Positions 50,737 through 62,167 of a DNA stretch of 64,000 nucleotides are shown in pieces. Source of the DNA: Malania oleifera (lineage: Eukaryota; Streptophyta; Magnoliopsida; Santalales; Ximeniaceae); contig NC_080424.1 of NCBI RefSeq assembly GCF_029873635.1, positions 861,501 to 925,500 on the forward strand, written 5' to 3'. The notes beneath the pieces are model-generated. The model worked only from the letters and a program-made list of their open reading frames with translations. It had not been told where the DNA came from and did no database searches. A program made the translations under genes and the position numbers. Position 1 is the stretch's first letter. Each line of letters starts with the position of its first letter.

Positions 50737-51410
50737 GTTAGGCTAGTTATGCTCTTCCATTCTTGGCTTGTTGACCTATTCATTGACTGTGCATAGTAGG
50801 AGGCTCCACATGGTAGATATTGCACAACAAAGACGTTTACAAAAATGATAACACTAAGATTACATTGGTCCATAAGATGAAAATTCTTAAGAATAAAACA
50901 ATTATAATATAAGGATTTATTAGCTTATAAAAGAAGATGCCTTCGCGTCATAAAGCAAATACAAATTTAAAAATTTTAAGGAATTTGTGACATGTCACAT
51001 ATATGAAATAATTGTTCCCAACTTTCTTTGTAACATTATATATTCCTATTTTATTACATGTTTGATGAAATTTTAAAAAAAATTAAATAGGTAAAAAATT
51101 TTAAAAAAATATTATATTCCTATATAATTTTTATTTCACTCAATTTCTAAATTTTGGTATTATACAAATTAGATTTAACCTAATTGTTCAATTTGCTTAA
51201 CAAAATTAACAAAATTAATAGCTCAAATGCACTCAACTAGTAGTTCAATTCATACATATGTTTAATTAAGAAATCTTACCTTATGTTTAGAGAGATTTTA
51301 TATTTGAATTTGTATTGAATTTGGGTAAAAAATAATATAAAATTAAATAAAAATTTATTTAAATTCACTCAAATTCAAATCTACGATTCGAAAATCGTAC
51401 TTCCAAACAA

Positions 51411-51893
51411 TGTGTTGTTGTGTAACGTGCAGCAATTATGATGAATAGTATATAAAAACAAAAAGATAAATAAAGTAACAAAAAAACACATATTTAACGC
51501 GGTTCGGCAGTATGCCTACATCCACAGGAACAAACGAGCAATTGAATTTCAATATATCAAAGTAGGACTACATCATATGTATTTATACTAAGGCTAAAAG
51601 TATAGAGGTATTAGAAAAATTCCTCAAATATCCTTATACCGTACCATGGGGCATTTGCCTCCACACCCTCAATCCATTAATCGTCCCAACCAACAAAATA
51701 ATAAATTATAAGCCCAAAAAGCTAATGTTATCGTTCTGTTCCATTTTTTGTATCAACTTGTTTTCTTTGTGCATATGTTCATTAATCGTCCCAATAAAAA
51801 TAATAATAAATTACAAGTCCAAAAGGCTAATGCTATCGTTTTGTTTTTTTGTTTTTTTTTTATATTAATTTGCTTTCTTTATGCATATGTTCC
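51411..51893 (-). repeat. Probable solo or truncated Copia-type LTR
   Basis: Near its start are GTAACGTGCAGCAATTATGA and ATTTAACGCGGTTCGGCAG, followed by GCCTACATCCACAGG. This matches the conserved block of the Copia A, C and D LTRs. The 3' half has an internal duplication of about 105 bp (51675-51780 and 51781-51890). No interior or partner LTR is nearby. Ends are approximate. Confidence 0.55.
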
Positions 51894-52776
51894 ACTCAAT
51901 ATCGATCATTACGACGGAGCTTAATTTATCCTAAGAAAAATATATTAAAGAATATGACATATGATATGAGGGTGCATTATGAGTTGAAGCGCCTGAAATA
52001 AAAAGAGAGACCTTATCTTGAATGCTCTGCAAATTTAAAATTCTTAACTATTCCCACAGGGCACAGGCCGTAGTAATTATGAAGAGGCTAGGTATGCTGT
52101 TTCTTTTTATTATTTTATTTTATTATTTTATTTTATATCAGATTTGCACTCTAAAGTCTAACCCTAGCCATCCCACGCCACCCTCAGATTTGGTTCCCTC
52201 CATTTTAAAATTTCTTTATTTTATTCACAGATTATTAAAATTTATTTAATTTTTGAAATATACAAATGTGATCATCCATGACCCTCACTCTCTTATTTAT
52301 TAGGCATTTGATAAAATTAAGCATAAAGTCATAAATACTATGCTCAGTGTTAGAAATACGAACTATAGTTTCAATATAAGTGGATTAATTTATAAATAAA
52401 AAAGACAGTCCGGTGCATAAAGCTCCCGTGTCTGCAGGGTTCGAAAAAGAAGCGAACCATAGTAGACCTATATAATAAGCAGTCTTATCTTATATTTTTG
52501 TAAGATGCTGTAAATATTTAAATGAAGGAAGAAAATTGATTGATCCAGTAGCACATAAACTATTATGTGTTTGTGCACTTAATTTGTGCTAGATACAAGC
52601 AAAGAATAAACCCTTAGCCTACCCTAACCTAATTTATAAAATGGCCAAAAGGAAGGACATCTTAGCAAATTAGTAATTAAAAGATCTTCTGTGCAATTGG
52701 AAGTAATTCAATGCCAATTGAAGAGTTTAGCAAATAAGATTTGTTCATTAATCAACTAGCATTTTTTTTAAAAAGT
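51894..52776. other. Intergenic, nothing recognised
   Basis: AT-rich with short chance frames only; no element ends found. The adjacent stretch 50737-51410 is likewise empty. Confidence 0.45.
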
Positions 52777-53127
52777 AGGATAAAGACATTGACTTCTCTT
52801 GAGGTTTGATAAAAATATAGAGATTTCTCCTGACGTTTCAAAATCTCAAGGACCTTTTTTAAGATTTCAAAAATCTCAAGGACCTTTCTTAAGGTTTCAA
52901 AATCTCAGGAGATTTGATTAAAAAAAAATAAAATACAAACATGTCCTTATATTTTGTAAAAAGGTAGTTTATTTTAAAGAGAGATATGCGTCTTTTTGGG
53001 AAACTTTAAGAGAGGTCTGTGACATTTTTGAAATCTCATGAGAGATTTGTGATATTTTTTAAACTTAAAAAAAAAAAGTTTCTGTCTTTTTACGAAACCT
53101 CAATGAGACAGTGCTTTTTATCCTAAA
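52777..53127. mobile_element. Degenerate MITE of the same family as 6361-6679
   Basis: The left end AGGATAAAGACATTGACTTC and CTTGAGGTTTGATAAAAATA parallel the intronic MITE, and the right end CAGTGCTTTTTATCCT is its inverted counterpart. Central AAAATCTCAAGGACC blocks are repeated. It is more diverged than the intronic copy. Confidence 0.65.
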
Positions 53128-53779
53128 AATTATTAAATTACAATAAATAGGACCTTACTTATCTAAGCTAAGACTGCTCATTCAAAATATATCTAATTAT
53201 ATTTCATACATCAAGATATGCACAGACATAAAGATGAGATATTTCATTTCATGGAAAAGTAATAAAAGATATGACATATCTTTCTCCTCTTTGCAATTAT
53301 TTTTGGGGAAATGAATTATTTTTGGGGAAATGTTTTAAGAATAAGGAGATCAAATGAGGTATAACAAATCTATATAGTAAATTTTTTATTTAAAAATTTT
53401 AAAATTCGAATTATATAGAAGCAAAGTCGCAAATAATTTTTTATAAAAGGAAATATTTCAATTCAAGGAAAAAATTAACTTTAGAAGACAGATATTGTCA
53501 TGATTCTTTGCGGCCTTGTGGCCTGTGGGTACTCTTGCTAGCTGGAGCCAGAGTGGCAGCTAGTTCTTTTATTACAGGAAATTATATCAACAGTGTTCTT
53601 AATTCTAAGTATTAATATATAATATGTTTGAAGAAATTAGATCAGAATCAAGAAAACAAAGAACAAATTAAAAATATGGAATAATGAATAACAAATACAC
53701 ATATAAATTCACTGCATAAAAAGAATTTGTGTTCCTTGTCATGGTAAAACTCGTTGCCCCACAACCTAATAACTTAAAA

Positions 53780-54075
53780 TTTCAGTTAAAGTGATAGTCT
53801 AACATGATATCACAACCGATTTCTAGGAGGTCATGCGTTCTCATCTTGTTGCCCGCATTGATATTTAAAAAAAATTATTGTATTCCCTATCATAAGTGTT
53901 ATTTATTGTGTGTTTATCCCTCCACATGCTATCGGACAGCACGTGCAGGGGAGTGTTAAAGTTTGATATACATTAAGATTTTAGGTAAAGTGATAATATA
54001 GCATGGTGTCAGAGTCATGCTATCAGGAGGTCATTGGTTCTAGTCTTGTTGCTCGCCGTGATATTTTCAAAAAAT
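53780..54075 (+). repeat. Pair of tRNA-like repeats
   Basis: About 53785-53880 and 53990-54075 share AAAGTGATA-T-TA-CATG, GATATCA or GTGTCAGA, AGGAGGTCAT-CGTTCT and TCTTGTTGC. The pattern resembles A and B boxes of tRNA-derived sequence, so they may be SINE remnants or a target-rich repeat. No clear poly-A tail or duplication was seen. Confidence 0.35.
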
Positions 54076-54239
54076 ATTAAGTTTTTAGGTAAAATGGTAA
54101 TCTAACAATATTAATTAAATAATTAATTTAGTCAGATAATTATGGAGATAAATGACGATATTAATGAGATTTAATATATTTGCTGGCTAATTAGATAAAT
54201 GATATTAATTATATAATGGACTCATAATTATAGGAGAAG

Positions 54240-54241
<2 letters not shown>

Positions 54242-54275
<34 letters not shown>
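54242..54275. repeat. (TA)17 microsatellite
   Basis: A continuous TA run in AT-rich intergenic DNA. Confidence 0.93.
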
Positions 54276-54279
<4 letters not shown>

Positions 54280-54372
54280 GAATTTATCTTAACAACAATT
54301 CCAAAAATTAATTAATTCCCTTATTTTATTTTATTTTATTTTAACACATTTTTAAAGCTCTGTTTGGAATCA

Positions 54373-54378
<6 letters not shown>

Positions 54379-54450
<72 letters not shown>
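54379..54450. repeat. (GA)36 microsatellite
   Basis: 36 perfect GA units. This is the longest simple repeat in the window and likely very polymorphic. Confidence 0.96.
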
Positions 54451-54453
<3 letters not shown>

Positions 54454-54654
54454 TTGGTTTAGCATGTAGCACACGGTCAACTTTATAATAATTGTTAAAT
54501 TACATCACTTCGTTCTATTTCTTTCAAACTTATAAACTCACAACGACAAATAAAAAATGCATGTATGTACAAAACACATGCTTATACACACACCCTTGGA
54601 CACCCGGTCATAACACAATTTGCAACGAAACCATAATTTCTACAAAAAAACTAT

Positions 54655-56624
54655 TCACCCTTGTCGTTGCCACTATATTTTGTTGTGGAGTTTCTACACA
54701 GCTTGATAAAATTTTGTAAGTAAAAATTCTGATCCATTGTCAGATCGTATAGCTTTGATAGAAGAAGAAAACTGATTTGCTATCATTTTACAGAAAGTTT
54801 TGATTAAAGATGGTACTTTTGATTTAGCTTTAAACATGTATACCCAAGTACACCTTGTGAAGTCATCGACTATAGTTAAAAAATATCGAAAACTAGAGTA
54901 AGAAGTAGTGCCAAAAGGACCCCATATATCACAATGGATCAAATCGAAACTTTTATTCAAACTACTTTGTGATACAGGAAAAGGAAGCCTTCTTTACTTT
55001 GCTAAAGGACATATGTCATAAACATTTGTACAATCAAAAGTGATAGCAGAATCAATATGTTTGAGAGAATGAAATCTTGAACTAGATACATGTCCTAATC
55101 TACAATGCCATATATCTAATGGCTTGTGAGTAGAAGATAAAGCAAAAGGTATAGAATTAAACTGAAAAGAATTGCAGGATTTAGCTTTTGAAGAAGCTTG
55201 AGTTAGATGGTAAAGTCTTTCTTTCTCAAAAGCAATCCCAATCATCTTCTTCATTGGCTCATCCTATAAAAGACAATGATAAGCAATAAAGGTAAGAAAA
55301 AGATTAGTTTGTTTAGTGAGTTTAGAAATAGAAAGTAGATTAAAATAAAAATGAGGAACACACAAGACATTATGTAAAAAAAAAGGAGTCCGAGAGACAT
55401 ATAGTACCAATACGAGTAGTTGAAACTGTAGTACCATTAGGAAGGTTTATGGATGCATTAATTGGTTTAGGTATAAAATGATATAAAAGTGGTGAGCAGA
55501 TCATATGATCTGTTGCACTTGTGTCAAGAAGCCAAGATAGACTAGGATTTGGCTTAGAAGCAACAGAATTACAAGAAAAGAAAGATGGTGTGTAGATTGC
55601 ACTTTACCAGAAAATTGAGAAGTGGTGACAAGATTAACAGCTGGTTGGACAGTATTCTGGTTAGAAGAATTGGGTTGTGCTGAATTGGCAAGTGCCATTA
55701 GTTTATTAAATCCCTCTGGAGTGAAACAATACTTTTGTTGCTTATTACTATTTTGATTGTCGACTTCTGGAGTTGTACTGGCAACATGAGCAGAAACCTC
55801 ATTTCTTCTTCCTTTTGGTCTATTCCTGCTAGGGGGATAACCATGAAGTTGAAAACATTTATCCACTATGTGACCATTATAACCACAATGAGTACAGTGT
55901 AGGGTAGAAATCTTTAGTTTGCCTTTGAAAGATTTTGGCTGGTAATTCTGCTGATTAAATTGCTTTGCCATCAAAGCATGAGTCTCATTATATGTAGAAG
56001 AATTTGTAAGCGGCCTCTGGCTTTCTTCTTGAAGCAATAGAGAAAAAACTTTGGACATGCTTGGTAAAGGAACCAGTAGTAGCAATTGGCTTCTTACAAA
56101 GGCATAAGAATTATTTAACCCCACCAAGAATTTAAGTACATAATCAGATTGCTGTCTGATTTGTAGAAAATTAAAAAGTTCGCAGGTACATGTTGCCATT
56201 TGTCCACATGTGCATGTTGGAAATGGCTTATAGCTAATGTACTCGTCCCAAAGAGTCTTGAAGGTACTGAAATACTCGAGAACAGAAGAGCACCCTGACT
56301 GATGCAACTCAAAGATTTTTCAAGATGGAAAACCTTTGGTCCATCACTTATGAGATATTTAGCTTTGAGTTCGTTCCAAAGATCAACAGTAGAAACCACA
56401 AATAAAAAGCTATTTCTTATTTCTTTTGAAATAGAATTCATTAACCAAGAAAGAACCAGATTATTTGCCTTTAACCATGCTGTGTGTTTGACAAATTGAT
56501 CAGAAAGAGGAGAAGCAATCAAACCATTTATGAATTGTACCTTGTTCTTGACTGTCAATGCAATGATTATCGATCGACTCCATGCAAGATAATTCTCTCC
56601 ATTGAAGATTTCTGATACTAGCAA
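54655..56624 (-). pseudogene. Copia E gag and partial integrase
   Basis: Gag opens at 56624 (LVSEIFNGENYLAWSRSIII) for 169 codons, shifts frame near 56300, then runs 268 codons to 55501 with a zinc knuckle CTHCGYNGHIVDKC. A block at 54994-55254 carries LDIWHCRLGHVSSSRFHSLK. The integrase core starts FDLIHCDIWGPFGTTSYSSF with the second catalytic Asp in IRSDNGSEF near 54740, then breaks off after CVETPQQN near 54680. Confidence 0.88.
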
Positions 56625-56770
56625 AGTACCAGAATTGTCACTTGGATGTAGATACTATGGACTCGATGAGTCATCTGAAGGGTTGACAAGAGAATTTCCA
56701 GAACTCATTTTCAAGAATTTAGGAAGATGCTACTGCTGCTGCTACTTCTTGTGCAATTGCTCTGATACCA

Positions 56771-57041
56771 TGTTGAGAATTTGAATTTAGTGGAGAAAAC
56801 AAAGACAGAGATGGCAAACAACAATGCTGAATTGTGATTGAATGAATGAAATTACAATCAGACTTGAGATCTATTTATAATACATCAAAATAACAAAGTA
56901 AACTAATAACTAACTCTTCTAACTAATTCTTTAACAAGTCTCTGCTAACTAACTCTTCTCTTCTCTCTTTCTTTATGCTTTAAGTCTTTCTTTTTTCCTT
57001 TTTAATTCCATATTCTCAATATAAGATGGAATACTTCAACA
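56771..57041 (-). repeat. Copia E 5' LTR
   Basis: 271 bp with TG...CA ends. It has a pyrimidine-rich stretch near 56935-57000. No partner LTR was found. Confidence 0.8.
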
Positions 57042-58313
57042 TGCACTATTATATTTCCTCATTGACAATATATGAAACTAATTTCTTACCTTCCTACCAA
57101 ATAAAAAAAATCTTTTTATTTCATATAGCACGGTATTGATTCAGTGCTACACATGTCATTGTTCTCTTCACTTATAGTTTTAAAGTTAATAATTTCAAAA
57201 CTACTGATCCAACATGTAATGTTTGTCTTCGTTTTTCATACTTTAATTTTGTTTTTGGCTCCCCCCGCCCCCCCAAAAAAATGTGGTAAATAGATATGGC
57301 TCTTGGTTGAATAAGCCACATACTAGCATGGTACATTTTTCTCAATTGACTCAAATCACATGATATATATATATATATTATTAGGAGTTAAGAACATGAC
57401 ATGAATATTGAATATGCAATGTATATTACTAGGATTTGTGTTAACTAAATAAATAAATGAAAGTTTGATTAAACAAAGTATAAAATTAAATTTATACATT
57501 TTTTAAAAGTTAATTAATTGAATTGCTATATTTTCTTTTTGACCTATACACTATATTGATTAGTTTAAATATGTATCCTAAATTTACGCTTTTAGAGCAT
57601 TTGTAAAAGATATAAAAGCCGAATAAACTTTGATTAACTCCTAATGATTTAAACAAAATTTTAAAATGCGAACCAGTTATTCAACTTAGAACAACAAAAA
57701 ATAGAATTATAAGATATAAAAAAAGAAAAAATTAATCATATCGAATATATAGTCCCCAATTATCATTTAAAAAAGATACAAAATGTAAGTAAGTCTTAAT
57801 CCATACTCTTTAGAATTTTTATATTAAAAAAGTTACATAATTGTTTGTTTTAAGGAAAATAAATTTAAAATATGGAGTGAAGGTAAATTGTTGGGGTGAC
57901 AACCATGCCATGTAGTTGAAGACACATAATGTAATGTAGGAGAGAACTGTGATTTTGATTCGTCCCTCTCTCTCTTTAGTATACTTGCCTAGTTAATCAC
58001 AGGCATTTGTAATTAACACACATCCCCCTCCTTTAGTATATCCCCACTAGGATGGTTGACCGTTGACCTGCTCAATGGCAGGTTCCGTAAATAACAAAAA
58101 ATCTCGGCCGCATTTGTGAGGGCTGCCCCCTTTAAAAATGCAAAAAATAAAAATCAAGGTACAGCTGTGAGGGACATAATAATACGAAGCCCCCCACCAG
58201 TCCCACTCTCACCGCACGCCGTGGATCTGTGACGGGACGGAATCACAGCCTGCCAAAGGAGGGTGAAGTACACGCCCAAGGGGAGAGAGTGTGGTGGTGG
58301 GCGCTTCTGCGGC
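57042..58313. other. Intergenic and promoter region of the RNA-binding protein gene
   Basis: AT-rich without recognisable genes to about 58000. From 58100 to 58310 GC content rises, with CCCCCCACCAGTCCC-type tracts, consistent with a proximal promoter. Confidence 0.45.
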
Positions 58314-58320
58314 TATATAA
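58314..58320 (+). promoter_or_regulatory. Probable TATA box of the RNA-binding protein gene
   Basis: TATATAA within GCGGCTATATAATTC lies about 435 bp before the ATG. It is followed by a pyrimidine-rich stretch typical of plant transcription starts and leaders. A leader intron between 58549 and 58694 is possible but not demonstrated. Confidence 0.6.
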
Positions 58321-58751
58321 TTCATGTCCGTATTATGAGAGAGTCTTTCCTCTTCTCTCCTTCTATTTTTTTTTTCCTTCTTCACAGTAGAGCCTTTTGC
58401 TTTCTCTTCCCTCCCATTCTTCTTTTTTTCCCTCCTTCATCCTTCCTCCTCATCTCTGACCTAATCTTCTGATCGTATCACCAGTTTCACCACTAAATCT
58501 GCAAAATCTCAGTGATCTGTGTGTTTTCTCGACTCGTCTTCTTCGATTCTGTAAGATCGATCTGTTTCTAGGAGTACTGGCTAATTTCTGCTGATCACTT
58601 CACTTGATTTGGAGGAGGAGGAGGAGGAGAAAGAGATATTACGACCTAAGTAGCTAGATATATACATATCTTGAGAGATCGATCGTATTCGTAGGTATAT
58701 ATTTGATTAATTTAGTGCGCGAAGTGAGTATAGTTGTATATTGAGATCAAG

Positions 58752-60141
58752 ATGATGACGACGGTGACGGCGGCGGCGGCGGCGGGGACCACTCCGGCGG
58801 CTGCGGCTCCGGGGGGAAATATAGGAGGAAGTGGAGGTGGAGGTGGAGGTGGAGGACAATTTGGGGATACGACGTACACGAAGGTGTTTGTAGGGGGTTT
58901 GGCGTGGGAGACGCAGAAAGAGACTATGAAGAAGTACTTTGAGCAGTTTGGAGACATATTGGAGGCCGTCGTCATCACCGACAAGTCCACAGGCAGATCC
59001 AAAGGCTATGGATTTGTGAGTACTTGTTGTTTGAATCTTAATTATTATTATCATATGTAAAATTCATCAGAAATACGATCGATGTTGAAGCATGTATTGA
59101 AATTGAAGCATGTATTGAAATTAAGATCTACTAGCTACCTAATGTGTCTTTTTTTATTTGTTTGATTGTCATTTTTCTTTTTTTTCGGGAAAAAAATTGT
59201 AAATATATGCATATAGGTGACATTTCGTGAACCGGAAGCGGCGATGAGAGCTTGCGTGGATGCAGCGCCGGTGATCGATGGGAGGAGGGCGAACTGCAAT
59301 CTTGCTTCGCTGGGTGCTCAAAGTCAAAGATCTAAACCTTCTACCCCTAAACATGCCGGTATATATACATATTTGTGTATACACGCACACACACACACAC
59401 ACACACACATATCATACGGTATATTTATCTCACACAATCATACACACACACACACACACACAGACATTTAAATTCATGCGGTACTCTTTCGATCTTTCTG
59501 CGTCAATTAATTAATCCTTTCATCTTGTCGTAACTTCATTTCATCTAATGATTTATTGTATATACATCATATATCGATTAGTTAGATCTTAATAAAGGTA
59601 TCGGTATCAACTACCGATTAACTGACATCACTATCAATCAATCAATCAATTCAGCTACCTATATAGCTAGATCTGGGGGAGTTTTATTGAAATCTTCTTT
59701 CATGTTTTCTACATATATGTCACTGTAGCGATGATGCTTAATTTCGTGTTAATGTCAGTAATATTCAATGTATCATCGATCCAGGGTAATAATTTTTTGG
59801 ATATTCCTGACTGATCTTAAATATATATGAATGAATGAAATTGTGTGAATGCCATTATATATTCACATTACATTCCCTGGATATATTCCCATTCAAATAC
59901 AGCCCGAATATTCAGCCAATAATGGAAACTGGAAAGTGTATATGGGTACATGTGGTGTGTTTGGATTAATCATGTACATGAGTAGTCCAAATAAGGATGT
60001 AAAAATGGATACAAGCTAGCTAGCTAGGCTGGCTTTTCCAAAAGCATGAAACCAATTCTTTCCTCCCTGTAGGAAATGCCTCTTCTTTTGTAGTGGTCGT
60101 GGGCCATAATGTTTTCCCACACTGTAATTAATTAATATATT

Positions 60142-60172
<31 letters not shown>

Positions 60173-60402
60173 TTGAAAAATACAGAGAACAAATGGACAT
60201 GCATACACGTTTAATTATTTTCTGAGCAATCCACCATCACAAAGTTAATTAAGCTGGCTAGCTACAAGTGTAGTTCATGCATGTATGTCAACTAGCTAGA
60301 CTCTCTCTCCCTCTCTCGGTTTTTAGAAGGAATTATTAAGGAAATTTTATTGAAAAAATTTCAAACGTGTACATATGGTACATATGATTAATTTAATTGT
60401 TA

Positions 60403-60436
<34 letters not shown>

Positions 60437-60875
60437 GGGAGATATGTATGCATACATATATGAATTAATGTGTGGAATAAATATTGATACAAATGTAATC
60501 GTAGGAGGAGGAGGAGGAGGGGCAAGGAACTTTAGGGTAATGGGGGGATCTTTTCAGACGACAGCTGGGTTTCAAGGAGCAGTGGGAGCTGCTTTTCCTT
60601 CAGCAGCAGCAGCTGCAACCTTCCCTCATTATGCCATCCAGCAAGGGATACCTTACAACCTCTACGGGTATATATAACAGTAATTATACATTTTGCATTT
60701 ATATACATATATTATCTTCTTCTTCCTTCTTCTTTTTTGTTTTTAAAGTATATATCTGTACACACACATGTATATGGGAAGCTGCATGTGTATTGCCAAC
60801 TCATGCACAGCCTCACCACCCTCCAAATTAAACTACCATGGACGCCCTTCCATTCAATCACTTCCCACCACATGC

Positions 60876-60913
<38 letters not shown>

Positions 60914-61582
60914 CACATGCATTCAAACAGACCCTGATTACCTTTATCTGTTTATGAGAACATGCTTTCTTTTTGCCCTTTTTAACGGTACAATATTAAT
61001 ATTGCAAGAGCATGAAGATAAATCCACACTAACCCACCCGTCACTCCTGCTCCCTTCATCACGTGATCCTCAACGTGCTTCCCACGCATCCATGTTTCCC
61101 ATTTAGTTTTATTACCCACACCCATTCATGCATGCGTGAGTCAGATCTCTCTTTCTCTCTCACACACACTTTATACAAATTAAATTGAAATATCCATGCG
61201 AGTCACTATTAACTTATCAATCATTTCTAGTTAACATCCTTAATTGATATGAGGCTTATCGATGCGTTTTAATTCCTGCTGCACACTCTGATTTTCCATT
61301 TTCTACAGCTCATGTAATTTTTTTTCCTTCTAGTTTTCGAAATTTGATTGTGTTTCAACTTTCAAGATAAGGCATTATTACCTTGTAAGATCACTAGTGT
61401 TAAAGCTTAACACATATGTATGCTCATTCATTCAAGGAAACAAATTCCACCATGTATATAATATATTATATTATCGGAGTTGGTGGGAGTTTGAAACTTT
61501 GAAATCCAATGAGTACGTAGAACCAAGTTGTAACACGTACATAGATTAAAATTAAAGAAAAAAACTTAATAGGCTTTCAAAA

Positions 61583-61629
<47 letters not shown>

Positions 61630-62167
61630 CGAAACAACACACCTAATACGACCTCTTCCAAAGTGATTTTTTTTTTTAATTTTTAAAATAATAATTATAA
61701 AATTATTATATTATTTTTTTTAATTTTTTTTTAACATTTGTATGAAAGAGCTAAAAAATTCTTTTTAATAATTTTCAGTCCTTATATATACAAAGTTGAA
61801 AAACTAATGAATAAAGCGTTGCTCATCTAGCTCTTATATAAGATTAATTAATATGCAAAATGAAATGATTCTGCATGGGAAATCATCGGTGATTAAAATC
61901 AAATTTCTTTAGTAATAGGAAACTCAAGCCTCATGAGTGGTACTAGGGATTTGGGAGAGTAAGAGCTTAAACTTTGCTTTAATTAATTATTATATAGTTT
62001 CTTTATAGATGGGAAAAAATTAACTAAAACTTTTTTAATTTAATATATTTATCTGTACGCACACCAAAAGCTTCAACCATACACGTCTAATATTGCTTTG
62101 TCCTCATTGTCTTGATTCAAATTTCAGGTACTCCCCATACTCGCCAGACTACAGTGCCTACCCTGCG
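58752..62167 (+). CDS. RRM-type glycine-rich RNA-binding protein (plant RBM24/RBM38-like), 3'-partial
   Basis: Four exons read in frame: 58752-59015, 59217-59358, 60505-60667 and 62128-62167; the gene continues past the window. The start is the first of two adjacent ATGs (58752, 58755). A Ala/Gly-rich leader (GCG and GGA repeats) precedes one RRM: RNP2 KVFVGGLAW, helix [18 protein letters not shown], and RNP1 SKGYGFVTF, split by intron 1 between Phe and Val. The RRM ends with [12 protein letters not shown]. After it come a Gly run ([10 protein letters not shown]), poly-Ala and [20 protein letters not shown], then [11 protein letters not shown]. This is typical of a plant family of single-RRM proteins thought to bind RNA in nucleus or cytoplasm. 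The target RNA is unknown. The next exon (Tyr-rich tail expected) is not within 62168-64000. Confidence 0.9.
59385..59461. repeat. Two (CA)n microsatellites in intron 2 of the RNA-binding protein gene
   Basis: CA/AC runs at 59385-59409 and 59441-59461, about 30 bp downstream of the exon 2 donor at 59359. Confidence 0.9.
60147..60172. repeat. (AT)13 microsatellite in intron 2
   Basis: Another TA-rich run occurs at about 60401-60437, shortly before exon 3. Confidence 0.9.
60883..60911. repeat. (TC)n microsatellite in intron 3
   Basis: A TCTC run of about 28 bases inside the 1460-bp intron 3 (60668-62127). Confidence 0.92.
61590..61628. repeat. (TA)19 microsatellite in intron 3
   Basis: A TA run following GTGTGTG in intron 3. 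The rest of the intron shows no recognisable element. Confidence 0.92.

Larger units (their letters stand above)
54655..57041 (-). mobile_element. Copia E: truncated Ty1/Copia element, antisense
   Basis: A single LTR lies at 56771-57041 (TGTTGAGAAT...CTTCAACA), with the PBS TGGTATCAGAGC reading on the minus strand directly beside it. Gag, zinc knuckle, GAG-pre-integrase and the first part of the integrase follow leftward. Homology stops near 54655 within the integrase. The rest of pol and the second LTR are missing, so about half of the element was lost, or its 3' part was never copied here. Confidence 0.88.

Noticed and set aside
58707-59054. Antisense frames over exon 1 of the RNA-binding protein gene
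   Set aside because: Pro and Arg runs are the complement of GGA and GCG repeats in the true exon.
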